DNA from: Prevotella sp.
GTDB taxonomy: Bacteria; Bacteroidota; Bacteroidia; Bacteroidales; Bacteroidaceae
Length of the DNA: 61,985 nt
Direction of reading: 5' to 3'
Assembly (NCBI GenBank): GCA_017449675.1
Contig: JAFTFG010000013.1
Coordinates: 1 to 61,985 of the forward strand
Positions within the stretch are counted from its first letter, which is position 1. Every line of letters begins with the position of its first letter. Made by a program: the position numbers and the translations under genes. The notes beneath the pieces are model-generated. The model saw only the letters and a program-made list of their open reading frames with translations, was not told where the DNA came from and did not search any database. Shown one piece after another: positions 1 through 7,625 of this stretch.

Positions 1-300
1 CCGCCGTCGGTCTCGGGTTCCTCATCCTCGCCGCCCTCGTCCGAAGAGCCGCCCTTGCGCAGCACCCACTGCTTGTAGTAGTCGATGTCGGCGTTGATAA
101 TCTGGATGGCCTGCTCGTTCTGCTCGCCGAGCGTCCTCACCTGCCCGACCAGCCCCAGCGCGGTCAGCGCCTGGTCGAGCTGCAGGTCAGCGTCGCAGTC
201 GGCGCAGAACTGCTGAATCTTGATGCCCTCCTCCTCGTACGAGTCGGTCGGCTTCAGTTTGTAGACGTCCATCTGCCGCTTCCCCGAAGTGTCACTCACC
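1..300 (-). pseudogene. GC-rich gene fragment, possibly DUF6261-like C-terminal part
   Basis: The minus strand is open from about 323 to the window edge, with possible starts at GTG 300 or ATG 272. The translation runs MDVYKLKPTDSYEEE and ends in a Gly/Glu/Asp-rich tail, so the gene continues beyond the left edge. Base composition is clearly richer in G and C than the following 5 kb. The middle (pattern Y.L.P.DSY.EE followed by LTALGL) faintly resembles the C-terminal part of Bacteroidales DUF6261 proteins, but this is from memory. An in-frame TAG lies just upstream of position 320, so the 5' part of the gene is missing at the junction near 300. I treat it as a truncated fragment. Confidence 0.4.
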
Positions 301-381
301 CGCAGCCGCCTGCTGAAGAAAATCTATGGCATAAACGGCAAGGCCTCCGACTTCGACAAGCGAATCATGCTGATGTATTAA
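301..381 (+). pseudogene. 3' end fragment of an unidentified gene
   Basis: From the point where the GC-rich segment ends, the plus strand reads 26 codons ending in TAA, with product end GKASDFDKRIMLMY. It has no start codon of its own and is followed after 13 nt by the end of the convergent radical SAM gene. It looks like the tail of a gene whose body was replaced by the foreign-looking sequence on the left. The family is not recognised. Confidence 0.3.
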
Positions 382-394
382 TGGCGCTTTTGTG

Positions 395-1285
395 TTACAG
401 CGATTTAATGCTTTTCCGATACTTTTCCAAATTATCTTCACTCAAAGCGGCTTTGGAGGTTTGGAGGTCGTGAATGAGTAAATCTCTGTCCGTAGGCAGA
501 TAGCCCGTGAAGGTGACGGGATTACTCACGGTATTGCCAATGAGTTGTGTCTTGCAGTCGAGGTTACGAATCAGCGTCACTAACTCGTCTAACCGCTCAT
601 GCTCTGTGGCGGGGGTATATTCGCCGTGTTGCATTTCGGCATACAGGATGCTGTCAGGAAAAAGTGTCAGTGAGACGAAATTGATACTTGCCGGATGTGT
701 CTGGCTAAATATATGGGCGGTGCGAAGTGCGTTCCGCTCACTGAGGCCGTGACCGGCAAGCCCTGTGAGATACGTCAGGTTATAGTGGATGCCAGCATCG
801 TCAAGCCTATGACATTGCTCCACGATGTCAGCAGACTGGTAGCCCTTATCCATACGGGTGAGCACATCGTCGTCACCGCTCTCAGTACCGATACTGATAT
901 AGTCGAAGCCAAGCTGGTGAAGGTTTCGTAGGTCTTCGTCGGTCTTGCGACTGATGTCTGTAATGCGGGCGAAGCATCCGATTGTCGGCTGACCATCACG
1001 CAGGTATTTCCGAATGAGCAGGGCGATGTCGGCCAGACGGCTGAATGTCAATGCCATCGGATTTGCGCCAGTCAGAAACACACGATGTGCGCGGGGTTGA
1101 TATAATTGTATGACCTTTAAATCCGTCTCTATTTCCTCCATTGGCGAAATACGAAACTTCTGTGTTCCGTAAAGCGAACAGAATTTGCAGCGGTGGTGGG
1201 TGCAGCCCGCTGTCACTTGCAGCAGTTGTGATGTAGCCTCGAAAGGTGGCCGCCAGACGGGGCCGTTGAAATGTAGTAACTCCAT
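395..1285 (-). CDS. Radical SAM protein
   Basis: A 296-residue protein with the three-cysteine [4Fe-4S] signature near the N-terminus, CTHHRCKFC at about residues 28-36 (spacing C-x4-C-x2-C rather than the commoner C-x3-C-x2-C). The middle contains FDYISIGTESGDDDVL, a typical radical SAM barrel segment of the Elp3/MiaB/coproporphyrinogen-oxidase-like superfamily. It probably binds SAM and performs radical chemistry in the cytoplasm; the substrate cannot be told. It is monocistronic, divergent from the HxlR regulator, with a TAACTTTG box just upstream of its start. Sure of the superfamily, not of the function. Confidence 0.85.
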   Translation of the reverse strand: MELLHFNGPVWRPPFEATSQLLQVTAGCTHHRCKFCSLYGTQKFRISPMEEIETDLKVIQLYQPRAHRVFLTGANPMALTFSRLADIALLIRKYLRDGQPTIGCFARITDISRKTDEDLRNLHQLGFDYISIGTESGDDDVLTRMDKGYQSADIVEQCHRLDDAGIHYNLTYLTGLAGHGLSERNALRTAHIFSQTHPASINFVSLTLFPDSILYAEMQHGEYTPATEHERLDELVTLIRNLDCKTQLIGNTVSNPVTFTGYLPTDRDLLIHDLQTSKAALSEDNLEKYRKSIKSL

Positions 1286-1307
1286 GATTCTTTGTCGTTT
1301 TTGGGTG

Positions 1308-1315
1308 CAAAGTTA
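1308..1315 (-). promoter_or_regulatory. -7 box upstream of the radical SAM gene
   Basis: TAACTTTG on the minus strand, matching the Bacteroidetes TAnnTTTG element, 23 nt upstream of the ATG. The -33 element is weak. Confidence 0.5.
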
Positions 1316-1400
1316 TGGTGTCCTTGGCATTTCGGAGCAAGTTTCACGTTTTATTCCACTAACCTTTGTGTAAGTATGGCGGTATTTGACACCAATTTTG

Positions 1401-1408
1401 TACCTTTG
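1401..1408 (+). promoter_or_regulatory. -7 box upstream of the HxlR regulator
   Basis: TACCTTTG, an exact TAnnTTTG match 21 nt upstream of the ATG at 1430. It lies back to back with the radical SAM promoter in the divergent intergenic region, so HxlR could act on both genes. Confidence 0.55.
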
Positions 1409-1429
1409 CAAATAGAAAACTAAAAATGT

Positions 1430-1822
1430 ATGGCAAAGAAACTCGACTACAACTATTGCAAGGCCTCCTACATACTGGAGTGGATGGGCAACAAATGGAT
1501 GATGGCAACCTTGTTGCAAATCAGTAAGATGCCTGATGGATGCTGTCGCTTTGGCGACTTGTTTCGTGTCATTCCACAGGTCAGCGAAAAGATGCTGGCA
1601 TCTACACTTCAGCAGTTGGAGTACGACGGACTTGTCTCTCGTACAGCCTACGATGAGCAACCGCCCCGCGTAGAATATTCTCTAACGCTATTGGGTGAGA
1701 GTTTCCTCCGTGAAGTGAGTTATGTAATGGAATGGGGACAGATTCATCACGATGAGGTGATGAGGAATAGAGAAAAATGTTTGGAGCAAGGGGAGGAAAG
1801 AGCAAAATATAATGTAGAATAG
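1430..1822 (+). CDS. HxlR family winged-helix regulator
   Basis: At 130 residues this is the usual length for HxlR regulators. The family landmarks are visible: a Cys near the start followed by ILEWMGNKW (residues 12-24), then RFGDLFRVIPQVSEKMLAS as the recognition helix region, LEYDGLVSRTAY, and the wing PPRVEYSLTLLGES. HxlR proteins are small dimeric DNA-binding proteins that often respond to oxidative or electrophile stress through the N-terminal Cys. It is divergent from the radical SAM gene, the natural candidate target. Confidence 0.88.
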   Translation: MAKKLDYNYCKASYILEWMGNKWMMATLLQISKMPDGCCRFGDLFRVIPQVSEKMLASTLQQLEYDGLVSRTAYDEQPPRVEYSLTLLGESFLREVSYVMEWGQIHHDEVMRNREKCLEQGEERAKYNVE

Positions 1823-2036
1823 GAAGTCAGGACACAGCGACAATAATGTACACAATAGGATTGTCAACCTATAATGAGATTAGGAGTATAAGCCATCAAC
1901 CTAAATCAGTACGCCTCACTATACCGACACATCGTCTCCGGCCCTATCTCTTTGTGGACCTCAATTTTTATGTCCACAGAATTTTGCCTGGGCTTAATAA
2001 TATTGGGAAAATCTTTCGGCATTTCAAATTTTGTTA

Positions 2037-2091
2037 TACCTTTGCACCCGACAGCGAGTCATAGAAAAGGCTGGTGGCTCAAAGTCGGGTG
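2037..2091 (+). promoter_or_regulatory. Orphan promoter followed by a hairpin
   Basis: TACCTTTG at 2037-2044 is followed immediately by CACCCGAC, which pairs with GTCGGGTG at 2084-2091 (8 bp stem). No credible reading frame follows. It may be the surviving 5' end of a deleted gene or a small RNA start. Confidence 0.3.
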
Positions 2092-2206
2092 TTCATTGAA
2101 TGCAATTTGTAGCAGAACGTAGAATTAAGAACGGTCTCTAGTTCGTAACCCTGATTTTTCTCAATCCTCGGAACTGCCTTTATATAAAGAAAGATTGCAA
2201 ATTCTT

Positions 2207-2296
2207 CCAAAGTTACGAAAAAACGAGAGAAAAGCCAAATATATTTGGACTTTTCCGAGTGCTGAGTAAGTTCGGCGAAGCCAAAGTTACGAAAAA
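2207..2296. repeat. Intergenic direct repeat CCAAAGTTACGAAAAA
   Basis: The 16-mer CCAAAGTTACGAAAAA occurs at 2207-2222 and 2281-2296, separated by AT-rich sequence. The 555-nt gap from 1823 to 2377 otherwise holds only the orphan promoter at 2037. This resembles dispersed non-coding repeats of Prevotella intergenic regions (recollection). A 77-codon minus-strand frame over it is likely spurious. Confidence 0.5.
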
Positions 2297-2377
2297 GTCG
2301 AGCGCAAAACAAAAAAACTTATTTCTTTTTTCATTGTTATGTTTATTAGTTTATAAGTTCTTTAGATATTGAGTTTA

Positions 2378-2605
2378 TTATCCATAGCGGAACTGTGCGG
2401 GAGGCATGCCGAAATGCGACTTCACGTACTTGCCGAAGAAGGACGGATTGGGGAATCCAAGTTTATTACAAATCTGCTTGAATCCACTCGTTTGCACCTT
2501 TCCCGGATTTGTCCTTACACACCGTTGACAGGTATTTGGGCGATACGCACAGCCTGTTGGCAAAGTTTTCCACAGTGTGTCCAACATGCGCCGTAATGGC
2601 AGGCG
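2378..2605 (-). pseudogene. AraC family regulator remnant (internal deletion and frameshift)
   Basis: Two frames on the minus strand together make a broken AraC DNA-binding domain. One frame gives HTVENFANRLCVSPKYLSTV followed by CKDKSGKGANEWI, the first helix-turn-helix, and then hits stops. The other frame resumes with FKQICNKLGFPNPSFFGKYV and ends HFGMPPAQFRYG, the second helix-turn-helix. About 15-20 residues normally found between the two are missing, and the sensor half upstream is absent. The intact LuxR regulator's stop codon lies just upstream. Confidence 0.8.
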
Positions 2606-2611
2606 TAAAGA

Positions 2612-3382
2612 CTATAGCAGCATCATCGCCGTCGCCGTTTGCACGGCTTCCATCGAATTGTTGACGCTCAGTTTCTGGAGAATATTCTGGCGGTGGGTGT
2701 TGACGGTATGGATGCTGATGTGAAGGGTGTCGGCAATCTCTTTGCTGATCAGGCCTTTCTTTATGAGTAATAAGATTTCCTTCTCACGACAGGAGAGGAT
2801 GTTGAAGCGTTCCTCGTAGAGTGCCAATTGCAGCACCTCTCCGGTCTCGACGTTGACGATGTGGGGATTGATGCCGAGAATCTCATTCTGATCAGGTGAA
2901 AGGTCATAGAGACAGGTGACCAGCCGCATCAGTCCGTCAGCGTCGTTCTGCTGGATGCGGGTCACGTTGTGGATATAGATATAATCGCCACCGGCCTTCT
3001 GCATCCGTATGCGACAGGTGGCATGGTATTTCAGCCGCTCTTCTGCCGGCAGATCCACTACCTTCTCAAAGTATCGTAGTTCAAGCATCCGTTTGTCCAC
3101 CAAGTCCTCTGGGTGGATGCACCGATAGATGAAGTCCTCGTCGATGTCTATCAACTCCTCTTCGGGCACCTCCCCGTGCAGTCCCAGAATGTCAACCAGA
3201 CGGCTAATCACGAAATAACTGCCGTTGGTGGCCAGGTCGCTCAAAATGGCGCATCCCTGACTGATGGCTGTCGAAGCGCTGATAAACTGTCGGCATGCCT
3301 CGATGTCTGCCTCGCTCAAGGCCGACAAGCGGAACTCATGCCGATGGAAAACCTCCTGTAATTCTCGTCTCAGTACATCCAT
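2612..3382 (-). CDS. LuxR family transcriptional regulator with PAS-like N-terminal region
   Basis: This 256-residue protein has a C-terminal LuxR/GerE helix-turn-helix: FNILSCREKEILLLIKKGLI, then SKEIADTLHISIHTVNTHRQ at about residues 193-235. The first ~185 residues look like a PAS-type sensing region (EDLVDKRMLELRYFEKVVDL, GDYIYIHNVTRI). Bacteroidales have many such orphan PAS-LuxR regulators. It has no receiver domain. A TATCTTTG box at 3460-3467 on the minus strand is its likely promoter; it is back to back with a plus-strand promoter in the repeated segment. Targets are unknown, but a decayed neopullulanase nearby has a copy of the same promoter region. Confidence 0.82.
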   Translation of the reverse strand: MDVLRRELQEVFHRHEFRLSALSEADIEACRQFISASTAISQGCAILSDLATNGSYFVISRLVDILGLHGEVPEEELIDIDEDFIYRCIHPEDLVDKRMLELRYFEKVVDLPAEERLKYHATCRIRMQKAGGDYIYIHNVTRIQQNDADGLMRLVTCLYDLSPDQNEILGINPHIVNVETGEVLQLALYEERFNILSCREKEILLLIKKGLISKEIADTLHISIHTVNTHRQNILQKLSVNNSMEAVQTATAMMLL

Positions 3383-3392
3383 AAACTGTAAT

Positions 3393-3464
3393 AATGGTTA
3401 TAAATCAGTATTGCATGGTTGGTGGAATTGCCGTACCTTTGCACCGCACTTTTTGGGTGCAAAG
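3393..3464. repeat. Promoter repeat, copy 1 (bidirectional promoter)
   Basis: This ~72-bp segment is repeated at 4749-4820 with about six differences. On the plus strand it carries TTG at 3411, 20 nt, then TACCTTTG at 3434-3441. The following GCACC pairs with GGGTGC, and CAAAGATA (3460-3467) is a minus-strand TATCTTTG box, so the element works as a divergent promoter pair. The plus-strand promoter now faces only a gene fragment. Confidence 0.7.
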
Positions 3465-3493
3465 ATAAAAAATAAAACTCAAAATACGGATGA

Positions 3494-3634
3494 TATGAGC
3501 AGGATTTTCCCCTCAATTTCTTCCATCTGGAGGATGCCGGCATGCTGCTGGTCAGGGGCGTGAAAAACATCGGCGACATCCAAGCCACGGATGCCTTGGA
3601 ACAGGCCTGTCGGTTAGGACAGAGCATTATTTAA
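3494..3634 (+). pseudogene. 3' end fragment of an unidentified gene
   Basis: The frame has a stop at 3491-3493, then reads YEQDFPLNFFHLEDAG, continues MLLVRGVKNIGDIQATDALE, and ends QACRLGQSII with TAA. No start codon occurs before an internal Met. The amino acid composition looks like a real protein C-terminus rather than chance. The 5' part was probably lost in the event that placed the duplicated promoter just upstream. Confidence 0.4.
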
Positions 3635-3654
3635 AGAGAATGGCAGAATGGAAT

Positions 3655-4155
3655 TTACTTCAATAATCCATAAATACATACATCATAGACATTGCCATCT
3701 TTAATTACTGCGTTACGCTTGATACCCTCCAACAGAAAACCATTTTTAAGCAAAACACGATGTGATACTGTATTGGGCTGAAAAACATTCGCCGTGATTC
3801 GGTTAACTTGAAGACTCGAAAAAGACAATTTGCAGACTTGGGGTATTACCTCGCTCATTATTCCATGATTCCAATACTCTGTCAGTAGCATATATCCCAG
3901 TTCTCCATCGAGCCTGAAGACATCGGCTTGGCGTTCAACGGAAATACTGCCCACGACATTACCGTTAACGACAATTGCCCTGAACGTTCCATCAATACCA
4001 TCACTCTTGTCAACCATGTTTAGCCACCACTCTGCATTTTCATCTGAATAAGGATGAGGCATTCTGTCGGATAGGAAAGTCCTATCGACATTATTGCAGA
4101 GTCTCTTTAAGGCCTGCTTGTCGTTCAATGTCCACTTACGTAATTCTACTTTCAT
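3655..4155 (-). CDS. GNAT family N-acetyltransferase
   Basis: At 166 residues this matches the RimJ/RimL-type GNAT length. Visible family features are VVNGNVVGSISVERQ (beta strands 2-3), the acceptor/CoA region LDGELGYMLLTEYWNHGIMS at about 80-100, then VNRITANVFQPNTVSHRVLL and GFLLEGIKR near the C-terminus. It likely acetylates a ribosomal protein N-terminus or a small molecule using acetyl-CoA; the substrate cannot be inferred. It stands alone among remnants and appears intact. Confidence 0.82.
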   Translation of the reverse strand: MKVELRKWTLNDKQALKRLCNNVDRTFLSDRMPHPYSDENAEWWLNMVDKSDGIDGTFRAIVVNGNVVGSISVERQADVFRLDGELGYMLLTEYWNHGIMSEVIPQVCKLSFSSLQVNRITANVFQPNTVSHRVLLKNGFLLEGIKRNAVIKDGNVYDVCIYGLLK

Positions 4156-4237
4156 TTAGTTAAAATAATGCAAATGGGCGGACAGTTCTGCGCCATTGTC
4201 GACGATACGCCCATGGGTTGGTTCTCCTTAAATATTA

Positions 4238-4618
4238 TTATTCTTCTGTGAATGGGAGTGCTTCGGTATCATGTCCTTCAATGGGCTTGATGTAGTCAGA
4301 AGCCCGTTCAGGCGAGACAACGGAACGGCCAAGGCGACGCTCCATCGTTTGGCGGGCATCGCGGGCAACGCTGCCACCCTCTTGTGCAATACGTTGACTC
4401 TCGGCCATTATCACAATAGGGGTACAAATTGTACCCCACTTGGAATTGAGTTCCGCATCACGTGCCCGCATCCGCTTGATGTACTGCTTGACATCAGCGC
4501 TGTCGGTCAAAACTTGTACTATATCTGCAATGGAGAAGTAATACTTTTCTTTCTCCGCATCCCACACAATGCGTACTTTCTTGCCCTCAAAGAGTTGTAT
4601 GGCAAAATTTTCGTCCAT
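4238..4618 (-). pseudogene. BRO-N/antirepressor-like protein with an internal deletion
   Basis: The 126-residue frame starts with IQLFEGKKVRIVWDAEKEKY and YFSIADIVQVLTDSADVKQY, the BRO-N domain start of a Bacteroidales family that is usually about 280 residues. After GTICTPIVIMAE it passes directly to SQRIAQEGGSVARDARQTME, which belongs to the extreme C-terminus of the same family. The central ~150 residues are absent but the frame is kept. It could be a stable short protein, but loss of most of BRO-N suggests it is a relic. Full-length relatives are often phage- or toxin-associated. Confidence 0.65.
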
Positions 4619-4748
4619 GTTATTCCAATTTTGCTTGCAAACTTAATAAACATTTATGCCTGCAAAATTACGATTTTATTTCGAATAACGGCTCATGAGC
4701 CCTTGATTTTTTCAATTTATTAGGCATCATATGGGACGAGGGGCGAAG

Positions 4749-4820
4749 AATGGTTATAAATCAGTATTGCAAGGTTGGCGGAATCGCCGTACCTTTGCAC
4801 CGTACTTTTTCGGGTGCAAG
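4749..4820 (+). repeat. Promoter repeat, copy 2, upstream of the neopullulanase remnant
   Basis: Nearly identical to 3393-3464. It has TTG at 4767, a 20-nt spacer and TACCTTTG at 4790-4797, followed by a small hairpin (GCACC with GGGTGC) and then the pseudogene ATG at 4850. The minus-strand box has drifted to TAACCTTG, so only the plus direction looks intact here. Confidence 0.7.
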
Positions 4821-4849
4821 GTTACAAATAACATAATAAACAATAAGGT

Positions 4850-5517
4850 ATGAAAAGAATTGTTCTGAAATCAGGGTTAAACGATTGCCTGCGCATCGTG
4901 GTTTTGTGTTTGATGGCTCATGTGGCAGGTATTGCGCATGCAGCGAAGGTGGACCGCATTGAGCCGACTGACTGGTATGTGGGGATGAAGAATCCGTCGC
5001 TGCAATTGATGATCTACGGGAAAGATGTGCGTGACACAAATGTCACGGTGGACTATCCGGGTGTTACTATTGACTCTCTCGTTCGCCTGGATAGTCCCAA
5101 CTATCTGTTGGTCTATCTGAATGTGGCCGATGCGAAGGCGGGGGAGATGGTGCTGAAAATAGACAGGCAGCGGGTCAAGTATCAGTTGAAGCAGCGCGAG
5201 AAGCGTGGCGAAGAGCGCATCGGTTTTACCTGCGCCGTCTGCTGCATTGGCGGCAGGGCAATGAGGTCATCACGAAGGGCACCATGACGCAGTTCATTCC
5301 TCATCGTGGCATCTATGTTGTCGCCCGCCAATACAGAGGTAAGACCGTTATGACCATCCTCAACGGCACACCATACGTAACCACACTGCCCGTCAGTCGG
5401 TATGCGGAGGTCATCGGTCAGCACCGCCAGGGCAAAAACATATTCTGTGGCTGTGCCATTGACCTTACTAAAGACATTCAACTACAACCTCGTGAATCAC
5501 TCATTATAGAATTCTAA
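4850..5517 (+). pseudogene. SusA-like neopullulanase, catalytic barrel deleted
   Basis: The first frame gives a signal peptide followed by KVDRIEPTDWYVGMKNPSLQ and later VKYQLKQREKRGEERIGF, the N-terminal domain of Bacteroidales GH13 neopullulanase/cyclomaltodextrinase (SusA type). At about 5220 it changes frame and jumps to LLHWRQGNEVITKG, MTQFIPHRGIYVVARQYRGK and a C-terminal IQLQPRESLIIEF, the C-terminal beta domain of the same family. Roughly 400 residues including all catalytic residues are missing. The promoter and both ends are still well conserved, suggesting a fairly recent deletion. Confidence 0.85.
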
Positions 5518-5519
5518 GC

Positions 5520-5654
5520 ATCCAGATAGGTGAAGCCTTCGAACAAGGCCACACCGTCAACAAAGTACAGTTAGGTAATGCCGCCTTCCGTCTGATGTGC
5601 CAGCGTGAACTTGTCGACTTCGCCGTCAGATGGATTGAGAAGTATAGAAAGTAA
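5520..5654 (+). pseudogene. 3' end fragment of an unidentified gene
   Basis: Directly after the neopullulanase stop an open frame without a start reads IQIGEAFEQGHTVNKVQLGN, then AAFRLMCQRELVDFAVRWIE and a TAA. It looks like a genuine protein end. It may be a second victim of the same deletions. Confidence 0.35.
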
Positions 5655-5677
5655 ATTAACTCAATTTCTGTAAAATA

Positions 5678-6295
5678 ATGGGAACACTTAGTAAATTTTG
5701 GAACACGAACGCCCGTCCTGAAGGATGGATGGGCCGACTGGCGTTACGCATGATGAACCTGACGCATACGCCAATGGCATTGTGGAACCTCTCACTTATC
5801 GACTTCCAGCCCGACTGGACGATTCTCGATGTAGGATGCGGAGGCGGCAAGAACATTGCCCGTATGCTGAAGTGCTGTCCTCAAGGGCAGGTCTATGGCA
5901 TCGACTACTCAGAGGAGAGCGTCGCCTACAGCATCAAGAACAACCGCCATCACATCGGCACCCGCTGTTTCATCCAGCAGGGCAACGTGATGGAACTTCC
6001 CTATGAGGATGCGAAGTTCGACCTCGTGACAGCCTACGAGACCGTCTATTTCTGGCCCGACTTGAAGAAGGCTTTTTCAGAAGTCTTCCGTGTGTTGAAG
6101 CCCGGTGGCATGTTCACTTTCTCCTACGGCGACGAAAGCAGTTCCACCATGCGCTACTGGGCTGACGAGATTGATGCCATGCGCATTCTACCTGTTGATG
6201 AAATCAGCCAGTTATTGACCGATGCTGGTTTCAACGACTTGCAGATAGCCCGCAAAGGTGGCTACACTATCAATTTCCGTATGCGAAAATCCTAA
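5678..6295 (+). CDS. Class I SAM-dependent methyltransferase
   Basis: The 205-residue protein carries the SAM-binding motif ILDVGCGGGKNIARML at about residues 49-64, the acidic strand-2 motif VYGIDYSEESV, and motif IV-like FDLVTAYETVYFWPDL followed by FRVLKPGGMF. This is a Methyltransf_11/25-type small-molecule methyltransferase; the acceptor is unknown. It starts 23 nt after a gene fragment and ends before a hairpin terminator shared with the convergent kinase gene. Confidence 0.85.
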   Translation: MGTLSKFWNTNARPEGWMGRLALRMMNLTHTPMALWNLSLIDFQPDWTILDVGCGGGKNIARMLKCCPQGQVYGIDYSEESVAYSIKNNRHHIGTRCFIQQGNVMELPYEDAKFDLVTAYETVYFWPDLKKAFSEVFRVLKPGGMFTFSYGDESSSTMRYWADEIDAMRILPVDEISQLLTDAGFNDLQIARKGGYTINFRMRKS

Positions 6296-6339
6296 TCGCA
6301 CAGTGTGATGTAAGATGTCCGCAAGGACTGCTCTAAACG

Positions 6340-6390
6340 AAGAGCATCCAGCAATGGAACGGGAATCCCCACCAACGCCGGATGCTCTTT
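6340..6390 (+). terminator. Hairpin terminator
   Basis: AAGAGCATCC (6340-6349) pairs with GGATGCTCTT (6380-6389), followed by a T run. It sits between the methyltransferase and the convergent histidine kinase. Confidence 0.65.
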
Positions 6391-6403
6391 TTTGCCGTTA
6401 TGT

Positions 6404-7594
6404 TTAGGCAGCCCCCAGTGGAATATCGAGTATCACTTCGTAGGTGTCTGCCCCGTCGTTAATTGTCAATGAGTAGTTCTCGCCATAGATAAGGTCAAGC
6501 CGTTGCCGTACGTTAACCATGCCTACACCGCCCTGACGGGGCTCTTGACTGGCAGGTTTCGGATGTTTGCTGTTACGGCATGTCCAGAGTAGGCGATCCT
6601 CCTGCTGTTTACCTTTATAACGTTCGCTGTTGATTTCGATGAACGACTCCTTCTGGTAACTGACACCATGCTTGAAGGCGTTCTCGACAAACGAGATAAA
6701 CAGCATGGGTGCAACCATGACATCACGACCGTCGTCGAGGATGTGGGCGGAGAAGGTGAGTTTGTCGGTGTAGCGCATCCGCATCAGTAACACGTAGTTC
6801 TCCATGAACTCTATCTCCTTTGTCATCGGCACCCGTTCGTGGTTGCTCTCATAGAGCACGTAGCGCAGTATCTTCGATAATTGTATAATAGCCGCTTTGG
6901 AACGCTCGGGGTCTATGTCAACCAATGCGTGGATGTTGTTGAGTGTGTTCATTAGGAAATGAGGATTCAACTGGTAACGCAGGTATTCCAGTTGCTGTTC
7001 CAGGTTCTCTTTCTCCAAGGCTGCCATGATCTTCGTGTCACGACGGGACTTGAAATAGAGTTTGATGCCGATGTTCATACCTAGCATTAGGATGAGTACG
7101 ACCAGTGCGATGATGTCATGCTCTCCCATGATGACGGGAGGTTTCTTGTCATCCCTGTGTCTGTTGTGATGCGGCCTGTCAGGTGGTGGCTCATGGTCGA
7201 ACTCAAATGTCATGTCCTCTTCCGTCGGAGGGCGTTGGTGACCGACCATCTGTTCATGCCGCATCTTGTCATGATGGCGGTGAGGTCCCCTTGGCCGTTC
7301 CGTACACTGGTAGGCTATGAAGGCCGCGATGATGACGGCGATGGCACTGAAGTAGATGGCCCGTTTCTGTTTGTATACCAACAGATGGGCTAGAAAGAAA
7401 TTGTGAAACAGGAAGATGACGAGATAGACGGCAAACAGTCTCCATACCATCAGTACCTCCTCCCATCGGAAGGTATAGGCGGCATCGTTGACAGTACGGA
7501 CATAGAGACTGAGTACTGGTGCTATGAAGAGTACGCTCCATAGCACCAGATATGTCAGGTTCTCATGTTTCTGTTGTTCTTGCATCCATTTCAT
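6404..7594 (-). CDS. LytS-type sensor histidine kinase with His-rich extracytoplasmic loop
   Basis: This 396-residue kinase has four predicted membrane helices (about 14-32, 48-70, 79-96, 161-178). It then has the His_kinase dimerisation motif YLRYQLNPHFLMNTLNNIHA with phosphoacceptor His about 222, and an ATPase domain with FVENAFKHG (about 302-310) and GGVGMVNVRQRL. Between helices 3 and 4, residues 100-160 are packed with His, Asp, Arg and Pro (PHRHHDKMRHEQ, RPHHNRHRDD), which could bind a metal ion. The usual LytTR partner regulator is not adjacent. The upstream lipoprotein gene is 31 nt away on the same strand, so the two are likely co-transcribed. Confidence 0.88.
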   Translation of the reverse strand: MKWMQEQQKHENLTYLVLWSVLFIAPVLSLYVRTVNDAAYTFRWEEVLMVWRLFAVYLVIFLFHNFFLAHLLVYKQKRAIYFSAIAVIIAAFIAYQCTERPRGPHRHHDKMRHEQMVGHQRPPTEEDMTFEFDHEPPPDRPHHNRHRDDKKPPVIMGEHDIIALVVLILMLGMNIGIKLYFKSRRDTKIMAALEKENLEQQLEYLRYQLNPHFLMNTLNNIHALVDIDPERSKAAIIQLSKILRYVLYESNHERVPMTKEIEFMENYVLLMRMRYTDKLTFSAHILDDGRDVMVAPMLFISFVENAFKHGVSYQKESFIEINSERYKGKQQEDRLLWTCRNSKHPKPASQEPRQGGVGMVNVRQRLDLIYGENYSLTINDGADTYEVILDIPLGAA

Positions 7595-7625
7595 ATAACG
7601 CAGCGGATTGGGTGATTATTGTGTA

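Noticed and set aside
1846-2064. 72-residue plus-strand frame
   Set aside because: No family features, no usable promoter, and it ends in a promoter-like region; judged non-coding.
2079-2312. 77-residue minus-strand frame
   Set aside because: It spans the CCAAAGTTACGAAAAA repeats and has no protein-like composition; probably a repeat translated by chance.
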